Shown in pieces: positions 11,939-23,099 of a stretch of 64,000 bases of DNA. The notes beneath the pieces are model-generated. The model was given only the letters and a program-made list of their open reading frames with translations, was not told where the DNA came from and ran no database searches. Location of the stretch: positions 93,012,180 through 93,076,179 of the forward strand of contig CM043962.1 of the NCBI GenBank assembly GCA_014529385.2. The letters run 5' to 3'. Source of the DNA: Adiantum capillus-veneris. Taxonomy: Eukaryota; Streptophyta; Polypodiopsida; Polypodiales; Pteridaceae. Within the stretch, counting starts at the first letter, position 1, and each line of letters begins with the position of its first letter. Position numbers and translations under genes: made by a program.

Positions 11939-13440
11939 TTATGCACCCTCCAATAAGAATACCCGCTGCACAAGGGATTCGCTTAAGGTGAAATCATCCC
12001 TCAATTCAAAATCCTTTTTCAAATTAACCTCCTTAAAAATTCCGATCCAAGAACATCCGATTTGGAAAATTCCGACATAAAAAAATCCGATCCAAAAAAG
12101 TCCGATCTGGCAGGCACATCCGATTTGAGAAAGTCCTACTATAGATGTTGCACTCAACCAACTGTGGAACCTTACAGTTTGACTTTGGTAACCTGTTGTT
12201 GGTGCACCTCTGTGTTTGACATAGTGAGAATCAACATTCTTCAGAAGCACAATTTTTGGAAAAATTGGAGAAGTCTCATACCATTTATCTACACTGTAGT
12301 TTGAAAACTGTTCAGGGAGAATCAATCCTGCTAAAGGCCAATCCAAATGAGGTGGTTTTCCTTGAAATTTTTTCAGTTTGAACCCATTAACAGGGTCTTC
12401 AACTCTTGTGCCAAAAACATCAGCAACTATAAATGTTCCCTGGCCCATATCCTGAACAATTTTATAAGGACCAATATATCTTATAATGAGCTTGCCTGGA
12501 TGTGGTCCCAATCTGGAGTTATACAACATAACCCAATCTCCCACCTGAAAAGCTTTAAACTTAACATTCATGCTTACCCAAGCCTTTCTCCTTCTTTGAA
12601 TCACCTCAGAGTTATATGAACTAATCAATCTGTCTTCTTCCAGCTGCATCAAATACTTGCTCCTATACTTCACTGACAACTTAGGACTCATTTTCTCAGC
12701 ACTGATTCGAAGACTTGGAACTACAAATTCCATAGGAACTACAGTTTCCAACCCATAAAACAATTTAAAAGGAGTCATTCTTGTTGTGACCTTGAAAGCT
12801 GTCCTAAAAGACCATAATGCTGAATCAAGCTTCTAGTCCCAATCCTTCTTATTGTCTTGAACAATTTTCTTCAATATCCTCACCAAGGTCTTGTTTGTAC
12901 TTTCAGCCTGTCCATTAGCTTGAGGATGATAAGCTGTGGACTTCTTGTGCATTATCATGTGAGTTTTGGTTAACTCAGCAATCACCTCATTTAGAAAATG
13001 ACTACCTCTATCAGTGACCAACTCTACAAGACATCCAAATCAAGTCATAATGTTGTGATAGAGAAACCTAGCAACTCTATCAGCTTTATTGTCTTTCAGA
13101 GCCACTGCTTCAACCCACTTGGTGCAATAATCAGTAGTAGCTACCAAAATGTACCTACATCCCCTGCCGGTGGTAGGCTTTACAGGTCCCACAAAGTCCA
13201 TACCCCACTTTTGAAAAGGTTCCAGAGGTAAAATAGGACGATCTGTCATTCTATCTCTGGCATCTGATCGACCTAACTTCTGACAAATCACACAGCTTTT
13301 AGCATACTCATGAGTATCTTTTAACATAGTGGGACACCATAATCCAGCTTGCAAAACTTTTTTGCCTGTAATATCCCCAGAAAAATGTCCTCCAGATGTT
13401 CCTGAAAGAGCCTCCTATAAAACAGCTCTTTTTTCAAAGT
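11939..13440 (-). pseudogene. Integrase of the Tat-like element, broken
   Basis: Inserts retroelement cDNA into the chromosome. Read right to left: the zinc-binding start with GGHFSG and CVICQKLGR (HHCC type, about 13410-13270), catalytic core with WGMDFVGPV and TDYCTKWVEA, then VTDRGSHF, and HPQANGQAESTN, so D, D and E motifs are all visible. A C-terminal part (12778-11939) has WVSMNVKFKAFQVGDWVMLY and GPYKIV, the usual DNA-binding tail. Breaks: a stop near 13040-13021 and a further frame change near 12833-12780. The last ~100 codons before 11939, with repeated IG-C/IGFFYVGIF wording, are translated from tandem tccgat motifs also found in the LTRs and are probably not conserved protein. Confidence 0.85.
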
Positions 13441-13599
13441 CTGGAATGCACCTTCGGATTACCTGATCAATCCCTTTTCTATATAATGCTCATGATATTA
13501 CCAAAAATGGTTGACTCTTTAAAGCGAACTTTCTTCTCTGATCTCCTGAAAATCCAATTGGCATTGTACCTTCTGTAAAAAATATGAGCAGTTGATCAT

Positions 13600-14191
13600 A
13601 CCATGATTCAAAAACTGGATTCTGAACATCAAATAGATCAGCATCTGGTACATCATCAGAAAACCCTGTTGGTTCCTCTCCTGTATCAACTCTACTTAAA
13701 TAATCACCTATGGCATGATCTTGCCAGAAGTGTGCACAATGACAAAATCAATCTCCTGCTACAACAACATCCATCTTGCTAATCTGCCTATTAGCAATGG
13801 CTTCTTAATCAAGTAAAGCAATGCCTGATGGTCCACATGAAAAATAACTCTATTGCTCAACAAGTAATGCCTGAATTTATTTAAAAGCATAGACCATACC
13901 AAGAGCTTCCCTTTCTGTTATAGCATAATTTCTCTTGGCTGATGTTAACACCCTACTAGCATAATAAATACGTTGGAACCATCCCCTAACTTTTTCTTGC
14001 ATAAGGACAACAACAATGGACATATCCGATGCATCAACAAAAACATGAAAAGGTAATGACCAATCTGGAGGTTGTAATATTGGTGCTACAGAAAGCATCT
14101 TCTTTAACATCTGGAATGAATTCTCTTGAGGTTCAACCCACACAAAAGGTACATTCTTCTTTGTCCAAATGAGTAAGAGGCATACAAACAT
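13600..14191 (-). pseudogene. RNase H domain of the Tat-like element
   Basis: Degrades RNA in the RNA-DNA hybrid during reverse transcription. FHVFVDASD supplies the first catalytic Asp, and YYASRVLTSAKRNYAITEREAL carries the usual TE-[RK]E block. It opens at 14191 just after a ragged stretch following RT and stays readable to 13877. Beyond that, fragments of the C-terminal half (DHQAL-like and SNRVIFHVDH-like wording) are split between frames. Confidence 0.75.
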
Positions 14192-14284
14192 TGGCTAAAT
14201 ATCTAACATATCTAGCATGCCATTTCACCTGACCAACAAACCTGCTAACTTCCTTAACATTCACTAGAGCTTTTGCTGCTTTGA

Positions 14285-15051
14285 TCACTTCAACTTCTTC
14301 TCATCAATAGACATCCCTTCATAAGAAACCACATGACCTAAAAGTACTCCACTCCGAACAGCAATAACACTCTTAAAAGGGTTAAGACACATTTTGAATT
14401 GTCGGCACCTTTCAAAACACAACTTCAGATGTTGCAAATGAAGGTCTTTCTTTCCAAAAACAGAAAAGTCATCCACAAAGACTCTCATGAAATCCTGCAA
14501 ATATGGTTCAAATGTTTTATATGCTCTAAAGTTGAATGATGGTGGTCCATTTTTGAGGCCAAATTTCATCACTGTAGATGCAAAAGCACCCACTCGGTTA
14601 TAAAGGCTGTTTTGTGCCGATCCTCTTTAGCCACCTTAATCTGATTATAACCTGAGAATCCATCCAAAAAACTATACATTTCTTTCCCTACTACAACATC
14701 CAATATAGCATCACAAAATGGCATTGGGAAAGGATGAATAATAGTGGCTGCATTCAACTTTTTGTAATCAACACAAACTTGGATTTTTCCATTCTTCTTG
14801 GGAACCACAATGATTGGCGACAACCATGTAACCTCATGAATGGGTTGAATGAAGCCAACATCTAACAACTTATCAATCTCCTGTTTAACTTGTGCTGCAA
14901 AATTTGGGTTCATTCTGTACCTCTGTTGCAAAATCGGAATTGCATCCTCCTTCAGATTAATATGATGTTGATGCAAACCAGGATCTATACCTTTCACTTC
15001 GGAATAATCCCAGGAAAAAACATCTTTATACTCCTTTAATAGCTGGAACAA
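14285..15051 (-). pseudogene. Reverse transcriptase of the Tat-like element, frameshifted
   Basis: Copies element RNA into cDNA. The first part (15051-14569) has YKDVFSWDYSEVKGIDP, SPIIVVPKKNGK and VCVDYKKLNAATI, then YSFLDGFSGYNQI, which holds the first catalytic Asp. After a frameshift near 14590 it continues with FGLKNGPPSF and FVDDFSVFG, the Y/F-x-DD catalytic box, and LLGHVVSYEGM. The upstream linker (15355-15187, with KLGDFKLVPGQTI) joins directly, across the nested Copia element, to the protease at 19148, showing that the polyprotein was split by that insertion. Confidence 0.9.
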
Positions 15052-15355
15052 CTCATGAAAAACTGTCCATCCACATGAATACTGACCTTGACAATCTTAG
15101 GATCCTCTTCAGTACCCAAATTAAGGTCCTTCAATTCATCTTGCTTAACTCTAGCTGATGCTCCAAATCTTTCATTATAGATCTTCTCAACTAAATCCCT
15201 TGCTTCCTTTTCCTCCTGCCTGCAGCACCTCCCTAGAAGTAGGAACTAAAGTCCGATCCACCAATTGCACCAACTCAGATCCCTGAATTGTCTGTCCAGG
15301 TACTAATTTAAAATCTCCTAACTTCCTCTTTCTGTAAGATACCATCAACATCAAC

Positions 15356-15543
15356 TGAAGGGGATCGGGGAGCACCACAGACGGAGAGTGAGAGAGAGAA
15401 GGAGACACACGACACAGATATGGGTGGGGAGACTCAAAGAGTGAGCAGCCCCCTATACACTTATGCTATGTATAAGGTATACAAGTCAGTGGGTGCCCAG
15501 ACTCTGGGCGGCCGGGCAAGGCACAGACGCCTATACCCCAACA
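15356..15543 (-). repeat. 3' LTR of the nested Copia derivative
   Basis: 188 bp, plus-strand ends TGAAGG and CCAACA. Matches 18960-19147 except for about four substitutions. Confidence 0.95.
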
Positions 15544-15558
15544 ACCTCCCACTTAAAG
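15544..15558 (-). promoter_or_regulatory. Polypurine tract of the nested Copia derivative
   Basis: On the minus strand CTTTAAGTGGGAGGT abuts the LTR start TGTTGGGG. Confidence 0.7.
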
Positions 15559-15622
15559 GCGACTGTGACTTTAAGCAAGAGAACCTAGTCTAAATACTAC
15601 AAAAGGCGAGAGAAAACCGCTC

Positions 15623-16114
15623 TCAACCGATGTCCACTGGCTGGCTGTGATCGTGTGCATCTGGCTGTCCTGCTTCGGTGTAAGTCCATACACCACCAGA
15701 CGTACCGCACACATACTGCAAGTATGTACGCAATACCTGCATATCTCCCTCGTGCACTATGCCATCATCAGTCAACAAACGACTAACAACCCCAACTGCA
15801 AATGCTCCCACTGCAGCTGCGATATCCGGTCTCAAGATCAACATCTCATACATGAGACCACCGAGGGCCGATTCAATGCTAGCGGGCCCTGCTAGCTCTA
15901 CGGAGCATGCATCAACATATATATCCCTGGAAATAGGCATCTCTGACTGACAAGGCGTGTCAGCCACATGCATCTCCTGACTGTCCGCAAAAGACGCATC
16001 AACCTGTCGTGCAACCTCAGAGCAAACTAGTTGCTCTAGGTGTCTGCTGGAAGACATATCCTGCACAACTATATCCCCATGCTCACTATCGAGCATAGAA
16101 AGGAATGATTGCAT
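15623..16114 (-). pseudogene. RNase H-region vestige in the Copia derivative
   Basis: The frame from 16114 has a Ser/Asp/Glu-rich start without known motifs, then GGLMYEMLILRPDIAAAVG, VVSRLLTDDG and LRTYLQYVCGT. These match the segment between RT and RNase H in Copia polyproteins (usual wording GxLMYLxxxTRPDIxxAVxxxSR and LRYLxGT). The catalytic RNase H core itself is missing and the frame ends close to the 3' LTR. Whether this remnant is translated or is just retained spacer cannot be told from the sequence. Confidence 0.7.
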
Positions 16115-16279
16115 AATCGCTCATGTCTCAGCCTCCTTTGCAATCATCCACTGTAAACATGACCACTCAATCTGTTGTGACTCACTAGAGCTCTCATGCT
16201 CTAACTCCGAATGCATAGACTCTTGTACAACGTCCTCTTGTCGTGACTCACTAGAGCGAGACCGCTCTACCTGTCTATC

Positions 16280-16780
16280 CTACATAGAAGTATCTCGCAC
16301 AACTGACTCTCTGCTTTGCTCAGTCACTAGCAAAGCATGCATGTCTGACTCTGTCACCACTCTGTGTGACTGCTCAAGTCGTGCCCCAATTGTGTGCACA
16401 ACGAGCTCACTACCCTGCACTCCATGCAAAGCACCCTGCAACTCATGAGCAAAAGAGACTGTCCGGGTCTCTCGCTCTCTGCATGGCTGTAACAATATTG
16501 AGACTCGACCATCTCGCACCAGTACTACGTGCAATGGGTACCATGTGCCAACTCTAGCACCTATCGCAATCACCAGCGAACCCAAATGCAATGCAAAAGA
16601 TCGCTCAAGCAGCGATACCCGACATCCACTATCCCGTAACTGTCTGACTGAGATCAAATCCCGTCTCAGATCTGGCACATAACGAACATGACGCAGGGTA
16701 AATCTCATACCAATGGGCAAGGACAAACATACGTCTCCTGCACCCTCAATGTCATACACAACACCATCAGCCATGTGCAC
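16280..16780 (-). pseudogene. Copia protease/pre-integrase region
   Basis: The frame has MADGVVYDIEGAGDV, LSLPIGMRFTLRHVRYVPDL and RRDLISVRQLRDSG. This is the segment after the Copia protease active site, where a GxG strand and the VRYVPDLxxNLIS motif are standard. The active-site DSGA stretch should lie just upstream (about 16850); there the sequence reads as a disrupted frame with a stop near 16848. The 3' part (to 16280) has no family wording and replaces the GAG-pre-integrase zinc domain, so the deletion junction lies inside it. Confidence 0.7.
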
Positions 16781-16960
16781 ACAACCAAGTCTTCCACTAG
16801 AAAACGTGCTAAAGCACTCACGATGCGACGTGACATGGAAAGTAGCATCTCAATCTAGTAACCAATGTGAAGACAATGTGCAATCCGATATGCAATCCAT
16901 AGACATAAGATCGTCTGAAGACAAGCTAGATGTAAATGTGATATCGCCGTCACAATCATA

Positions 16961-17512
16961 CTAAGTAACCACCGTACGGATCTCACTAGCATCTGTCATG
17001 CCCAAATATGCATCACGCATCTGTCGCCTCCGTTGTCTTAAACGCCTGAAACATCGACGCCTAATGTGCCCTCTATGTCCACAATGCCAACATGTCAAGT
17101 CTCTATGCCGTCGAGACTTGTGTGTGGGACCAATCTCTCCCATGGACATAGAAGTGGGACTAGACTCCCCTGTAGACATGGATGTCGCGTACATAGCATG
17201 TAAACTCTGCCATAAAGCATGAGTTGTAGTCTCCCTCGAGACCTGTCAGTAAACAGACTCAACCAGATGGAAACGAATCGTAGACATTGCTAACTCATCA
17301 AGATCCTGCCAATCATCATCACACATAGACTTGGGCTTCGCCGATAAACCACGCAAGGGTTTATCCTGCCCCAAATCCGCCAATGCAACAAGCATATGCT
17401 CCTTCCAAGCAACAAAATCTGCACCATCAAACTGTGTCAGACTATAACGCTGGAAGTCAAATGAAAAATCAGCCATAATGCTCGCAAAAGAGCAACCAAC
17501 AATGAGTAGCAA
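16961..17512 (-). pseudogene. Gag of the nested Copia derivative
   Basis: Forms the virus-like particle and binds element RNA. Read from 17512: FSFDFQRYSLTQFDGADFVAW, a typical Copia gag start (F.L..FDG..F..WK), then DDDWQDLDELAMSTIRFHL (UBN2-like). A TGA/TAG-rich break near 17245-17195 follows. The frame resumes with CWHCGHRGHIRRRC, a CX2CX4HX4C zinc knuckle, followed by a basic tail. The middle of the gag fold is missing: about 88 codons precede the break where 150-200 are usual, so gag is itself shortened. Confidence 0.8.
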
Positions 17513-18946
17513 ATGTCAACCAAATCAGCCCTAAACTGGCTCGAATCGCATCAACAAAAGTCTGCAAATATGGCTGTAAGATATGGCTGCAAATCAGCCC
17601 CAAAACAGCCCCAAAATTCAGCTCTTAAACAACTGCATAAACAAGTCACAAATGTGTCCCAAATCAGCCTACAACTGAGCCATACATGGACACCTGCAAA
17701 GAGGAAACAATGGCTGAAAATTCAGCACCCAAATAAGCCCTCAAACTTGCCTGTAAACTTGTAAACCTGTAGCTGAAACCTGCTGAAAAACCTCAAGCCA
17801 TTAGTGCTTGAATCCGGCTACCTAGCTCGCAGCCACACAAGCATACATCACAATACTCACTCCTGTGAGTGTGCCAAGATAACTGTACGCCTGTCAAACC
17901 GTGAGCGAATCACCAAGCCCACACTGTGCGGTATCGATGCATACACACGCACAAATCTCCCACCTGCAGAGAACACCGCACGCAAATGCTGAGTGCAACC
18001 CGCAATCTCTACCTAGATCGCATAAATGATACGCATAAAACTCCTGGGAAAATTTCGCCAGAGTTTCGTCAGTAAAATGGCCACAAAACCAGTAACCAAA
18101 CTGACTGCACGCTCAAAACCATGAGCAACCAAAGCGCATCAAACCGCACTCCAAATGCGTGCACCAATCTCCACACTTTGCATACATCATTGCAGACACC
18201 TGCAAATCTAGTACACAAATATATGCTCTACTTGTGACTGCCAAAAAACATGCTCGAGGCATACATTGCCGAGCTCAAAATGCAATCACATTAGTCTCCC
18301 TGAGCATCAAACCACATAAGGCATACATAAACCGCCAAGACCATGGCAACATAGCTCACTCTCGCATGAGTGGCTCACTGGACAAATGCATATCCAAACA
18401 CCTGTGTACACCTATGAATTTGCTGGTTGCTGCTATAATTCAAAGCATAATTTCAGCAAATAGACATCACCATTGCGTCCAGAGCGTGCCAAAACCCTGA
18501 CCTAGACTCCTGGATCATGTAGATCTGACTTTGTATGACGGAGTTACGCAAAAAACTGCGTTTTAGAGCCCGAAAATGGCAAAAACGAGCTGCACACAGT
18601 CTTGAACCTGCTCCTTCTCCACTCTGCGTGATGCAATGTCCTCTCAATGCAAGCTCCAACGCAAGAGATCTGCCACAACAACATCCAAGCACTCGAATGT
18701 CAAGCTCTCCTCCGTCGAGCACTTCTCTAACGAGCTCCACTGAGCTCAAAAGCTCCTCTCACCAAGGAAGCCGCAACCGCCTCCTCGACCAAGCTTGACC
18801 ACACCAAGCTCCTAAGCTCCAAAGACAATGCTCCTCAAGCTAAAATCGCTCTTCGTGAAACTCTGCGATCGAACTCCACCGTCGAGAGCGAGCGAACTAT
18901 CGCCTCGAAGCTCTCAAAGCTGTCGTGCTCTCCGCGGTCACCATAA
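17513..18946 (-). other. Long non-coding leader of the nested Copia derivative
   Basis: About 1.4 kb separates the primer site from gag; Copia leaders are usually far shorter. The right half has many ctcgan/gagctc repeats. The left half is rich in caaatcagccccaaa-type phrases. No ORF here looks real. A packaging or dimerisation region is possible but unproven. Confidence 0.5.
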
Positions 18947-18957
18947 CTCTGATACCA
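18947..18957 (-). promoter_or_regulatory. Primer-binding site, initiator-Met tRNA type
   Basis: On the minus strand TGGTATCAGAG follows the 5' LTR by two bases (AT). This is the standard plant Copia primer site. Confidence 0.9.
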
Positions 18958-18959
18958 AT

Positions 18960-19147
18960 TGAAGGGGATCGGGGAGCACCACAGACGGAGAGTGAGAGAG
19001 AGAAGGAGACACACGACACAGATATGGATGGGGAGACTCAAAGAGTGAGCAGCCCCCTATACACTTATGCTATGTATAAGGTATACAAGTCAGTGGGCGC
19101 CCAGACTCTGGGCGGTCGGGCAAGGCATAGACGCCTATACCCCAACA
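18960..19147 (-). repeat. 5' LTR of the nested Copia derivative
   Basis: 188 bp, the partner of 15356-15543. It is followed on the plus strand by the target-duplication copy TCAAC at 19148-19152. Confidence 0.95.
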
Positions 19148-19671
19148 TCAACTTCAAAGATCGGTACAATGGTTGTATTGGCTCTTAAGAATGCTTCTTC
19201 TTCATCATCTGCCACTTCTTGTGCCAAATTGATTGACTGAGCATACAATGGTTGTTCCTTGAAAGGAATATTCTTTCTCCCCAACATAGGGATTGCAATT
19301 ACCTGCTTTCCCTTTTTAATAACAACTTCATTCTCTCCCCAATCCTGCTTAACTTTAGCCAATCTGAACCAAGGCCTTCCCAATAACATATCATAGAAGG
19401 TAGTACCCTTCTCCATTTTCAACACAACGAAGTTCACCAAAAATTTAATTCCTGCAATGTAAATAACTTGCTGCCTAAGAATCCCCAAGGGTTGAACTCT
19501 CATCTGATCTTCCATCTTTACCTGAAAGGGTGCTGGCTCCAGTTTACCTAATTTCATCTTATGATAAATAGACTTAGCCAATATGTTGACTCCCGATCCT
19601 CCATCTAGTAACACTTCTTCAAACAAAGTACTCTGAAATACCACCTTAATCACTCGAACCGCAAAATCCAC
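19148..19671 (-). pseudogene. Protease region of the Tat-like element
   Basis: Cleaves the gag-pol polyprotein. The active-site strand reads EEVLLDGGSGVNIL, so the catalytic box is D-G-G-S where D-S/T-G-A is usual. Later LLGRPWFRLAKVKQDW matches the conserved LLGRPW stretch that follows retropepsin in Tat/Athila elements. The frame is open for 178 codons up to the Copia insertion at 19147. The continuation lies on the far side of that insertion, at 15355. It is the best-preserved domain of this element. Confidence 0.85.
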
Positions 19672-20093
19672 GTCTGTTGGATCAACATTATTGACAACAG
19701 TCTCTAGTATCTATTTTGTCGGATCTGAAGATTCTTTTAATAACAAATTAGTCAACAACTTGTCTTTGAAAGTTGGAACCAAACACAATAACTAATCCAA
19801 AGAAAGCTGTAAGGGTTGATACCTCAAACCAATCCTTATCATCCTTGGATATTGAAGGTTTCTCATACTGCTGCTGTAGTATCCTCTTCACTATCGGAAG
19901 AAATGTCATCCACCTTCTAATGCTGCTAGTCCCTATGAACCTGTTTCTGAACTTAATCCCAGATTCCTTTTTGCTCCTTCCAGTGAATAGGGCCTTTGCC
20001 CTTTGATCTAGTAACCGCCATAACATCTATCTCCTAATGTTCCCTAGCTGGAGTACAATCACCAGCCCATTCATCACAATGCTCTTGCATTTG

Positions 20094-21370
20094 CTACTTC
20101 TGATTTTCTTCCAATAACTCCTCTGCTGGTTGTTGTTCAGCAATATCAATGATAATGACATTGGCTTGAGCAGGTGGTCGATTTTGCTGTTGAGACTGTG
20201 GGTTAACTTGCTGATTATCCTGATTATAAAGTACCACTGGTATTTCCCTCTCCTCTCGATGTTTCACCCATAAAGCACAATTCAGACCAACCCAATGGTC
20301 TGATGCACCACAATACACACATGGCATAATACCTTGTGGTCTTCTTTGGTTATTATCCTTATTTCTCCAAGGTGGTCTTGGAGGTCAAGGAGGTCTTTGA
20401 AATGGTGGTCTCCCCTTGAAAGGAGCAACTTGATTGGTTTCAGCATCATTTCTCCCTCTTCCTGGATTAGAAGTAGGTCTACCTCTATTGTGGGGATTAT
20501 ACCAACACTAAGCTGTTTTATGTCCTTCTCTTTCACAAATCTCACAATATTGCTTTCTCCTTGGGGGCCACAATGGAATACCCAATTTTCTTCAACTGAG
20601 TGATTAACTCCTCCCCTTTCTCCTTCTTTTCCTTTTTCTGCTTACTGCCCTACTTCTTCTTCTTATGCTTAACTTTTCTACTTTCAGCCTCACCATCTCT
20701 GATGACTCCTCGGAATCACTTTCTGAATTAACCTCAGACTCAGAATTAGACTCATTCTCAAATTCAGAACTAGCCTTGCTCCTATTTTTTGTCTTGGTCA
20801 TACCAAGTTGTTTTTCAACTCTGGCTACAGCTGTGACCAAATTATCGAAACCACCGACAATGTCAATGCTGGCCACATCATTCTTTAATCCCTTTCTTAT
20901 ACCTTTCAAGAAATAACCTGCCAACATCTCATCTGTGGGTCTTTCATTGCCCTGTAATCTGTCCACCACCAAATTTCTGAGCATAATCTTTTACCAACAT
21001 ATTCCCTTGTTTGCTATCTCTGATTTTCTTTAAAATATTAGTCGGAGTTTTCTCCTTTCGTAATCTTTGCAAGAATGCGACTCTGAGGGCAACATAGGTT
21101 GCAAAGTGTACAATTCCATATTGGCTAAACCAACTCATGGCCTTGCCTTCCAGTGTTGCTGCAAATTGTTGCAACTTTATATCATCTCCATATACAGCCT
21201 GATGTCCACTTGCTTGCCACTTGGTCTCAAATTGGGCCACATGACAATCAGCATCCTCACGAGACTTTCATATGAACTTTGCTGCCTTAACCTTGGGGTT
21301 AGGAGGTGGTTGAGCCATGGGAGGGGGCTGAGGTACTCTCCTTGGTCTTTGCTTGGTAGATACCTGTAAT
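20094..21370 (-). pseudogene. Gag of the Tat-like element, broken
   Basis: Capsid part: HVAQFETKWQASGHQAVYGD, ATLEGKAMSWFSQYG, FLQRLRKEKTPTNILKKI and KQGNMLVKDYAQKF, the standard Retrotrans_gag fold. A frameshift near 20970 leads to NLVVDRLQGNERPTDEMLAG, KGIRKGLK and an acidic Ser/Glu tract. Then come two zinc knuckles. The first is CEICEREGHKTA-stop-C; the second is CVYCGASDHWVGLNC, with one extra residue before the last Cys. A Gln/Asn/Pro-rich tail ends near 20094. The 20093-19672 gap holds broken frames linking gag to protease. Confidence 0.85.
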
Positions 21371-21706
21371 GGGTCAAAGTGAGTGAAGTCTTCTTCTACT
21401 TCTTGCAAATCTTGCTGTCAAGAGTAAAGCTCCAAAAAATTACCCCACCTGCCTGCCCTCTAGTGCTCCTGAACTTTCTCCTACCTGGTTTTCTGGCTAT
21501 AATTCAGACTCATCTGCTTCACCTGGTTCTTCTATGATTAGGCCATATTGAAAAGAATCAATATTGCCTGCTTGGGCCTGGGCCCTTGTGGAATACACTC
21601 GAGATGTACGTCTATGTCCCTCCGACATACATCATCATTCAAGAAGATCACAAACGACCCAAAATGCTATCTCAAACAAAATCAAATACAACAGGATCTC
21701 CAAATG

Positions 21707-22088
21707 TGTTGGGGTTCATCAACACAAAGATTTCCATTTCTCACACATACTAACACACAGATAGAATAACACCAAATTCAGAATCAGAGACACTGTAGAA
21801 GTTGAGCAAACATTTCAGACTCAAACAATAACAGGAAATCAAACAAGATTCAGACATAAAAAATCTTTCCCTTCTCAAACTTTATACATCTTCATACATC
21901 TGCTTTCCTTTCTACCCGTGACTGCTTCTATATCCCCAACCAGTTATAATTGCTATAACTAACATGAACATCCGACTTAGCAAGTCCGAATATCCGATCC
22001 AAGCAAAATCCGATTCAGATCCGATTTTCAGTCAACATCCGAAATTCTGACTGAGCATTACTTCAGCTAAATAAGTACCCTGTCAACA
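21707..22088 (-). repeat. 5' LTR of the Tat-like element
   Basis: 382 bp, partner of 9272-9652, plus-strand ends TGTTGGGG and GTCAACA. Downstream of it on the minus strand I could not match a standard tRNA primer site (it reads TTTGGAGATCCTG). Confidence 0.9.
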
Positions 22089-23099
22089 GCTGATTGGATT
22101 TAATTCTTTCTTTGAATAGTACTTCAGCCATTTTCCCCAATTGGGGTTCAAATGCAACTTTACTGGCCAACTCCTTTTCTAGGATCTTTAAAGCTTCAAC
22201 TGATAATTGGAGTAATTCATCAGTAATCTTTGTCCGTTTTCAAAGATGATAAGAAATGTAAAGGAATCTACAATTTCCAACTGAGAGAATGACTCTAATT
22301 CAAGTTGAATAAAAAACTTGATCATGATTATATTGTTACCTAAGAAGAACATTGATTTTCTACACAGAATTAGAAAGCTAAAGTTACAAAGATGCAGACA
22401 CAGCTAGGGTACAAATGATGGTGAAGAAACGAGTGTGATGGTGCTTAGGGCTTGAGGTCATGCTGGGTGTGCTGAGTGGGTGCTCAATTGTTTGGTGGGT
22501 TATTGGGAGGCCGCGACTAGGCATATGTTTTACGATAGCAGGTGCTCAAGAAGTGTGTAGTTCTAAGGGCCTGTTGGTGGTTTGTGGTCTTGCATCCCGC
22601 TTTAGTAGGGAGTTTTATGTTGGTGCTCGAAAGTGCAGGGCGCAGCTGCTGGGGGAGTGGGGAGGGCAATTTGGAGCGCATGCAATTCTCAACTCACATG
22701 CCTTCTTCAGCGCGCATATTGTAATATAACAAGCGCACATATTATAGTATAATAAGCATTGTCTTTTTGTCTTTAGCCAGGTCCATCTACATCGTGCATA
22801 TTATGATATAATATGCGCTTTTGGATTTGCTTGTAAAGGAGCCTATATTAGGTGCTAGTTTTACCATCCAATGTTCATCTTAAGCGTTTTTTTCTTTTTA
22901 CTTTTTGTTGTGAGGGGTTGGGCTCAAGGGCTCGACATTGGCTCACATTGGGTTAGTAAGGGTGCGGTCTACGCCAATCTACGATGGAGCTTTTTGGGCG
23001 TGCATTCCGATGGAGAAGGGATCCAAACCCTCATACGTGGATGTGGTCCCGTGAATAGCGAGATCGCCTACTACGGGCTCAACGTTTGACCAGAGTGGA
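22089..23099. other. Unassigned; possible LINE 5' region
   Basis: No protein family recognised. The stretch from about 22440 has higher G content than the stretch before it. A palindromic-looking AT motif recurs at 22717-22815 (attgtaatataacaagcgc, attatagtataataagc and attatgatataatatgcgc). The right part may be the untranslated start of the LINE. Confidence 0.35.

Larger units (their letters stand above)
15356..19147 (-). mobile_element. Nested Copia deletion derivative, 3.8 kb
   Basis: Two 188-bp LTRs differ at only about four positions, so insertion is recent. The 5-bp target duplication TCAAC is at 15351-15355 and 19148-19152. A primer site complementary to initiator-Met tRNA (18947-18957) and a polypurine tract (15544-15558) place the 5' end on the right. 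The interior carries gag, zinc knuckle, a protease/pre-integrase region and a vestige of the RNase H region. The integrase core and RT, normally over 2 kb, are absent. It must have relied on another element's enzymes to move. Confidence 0.92.
9272..22088 (-). mobile_element. Tat-like Ty3/gypsy LTR retrotransposon, ~12.8 kb with nested Copia
   Basis: Two LTRs of 381-382 bp flank gag, protease, RT, RNase H and integrase read on the minus strand, followed by an accessory coiled-coil ORF between integrase and the 3' LTR. RT wording such as YSFLDGFSGYNQI and FVDDFSVFG is typical of the Tat/Athila branch. Most domains are interrupted by stops or frameshifts, so the element is dead. A 3.8-kb Copia element sits between the protease and RT regions. 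No target duplication is seen: gccat on the left, gctga on the right, so one flank has probably been rearranged. Confidence 0.9.

Noticed and set aside
18159-18500. 113-codon plus-strand ORF inside the nested Copia leader
   Set aside because: Antisense to the element, no family wording; a chance frame in a CA-rich leader.
18947-18957. tRNA gene fragments
   Set aside because: TGGTATCAGAG(C) sites (also 25912 and 48213) are 11-12 base primer sites next to LTRs, with no tRNA cloverleaf around them.
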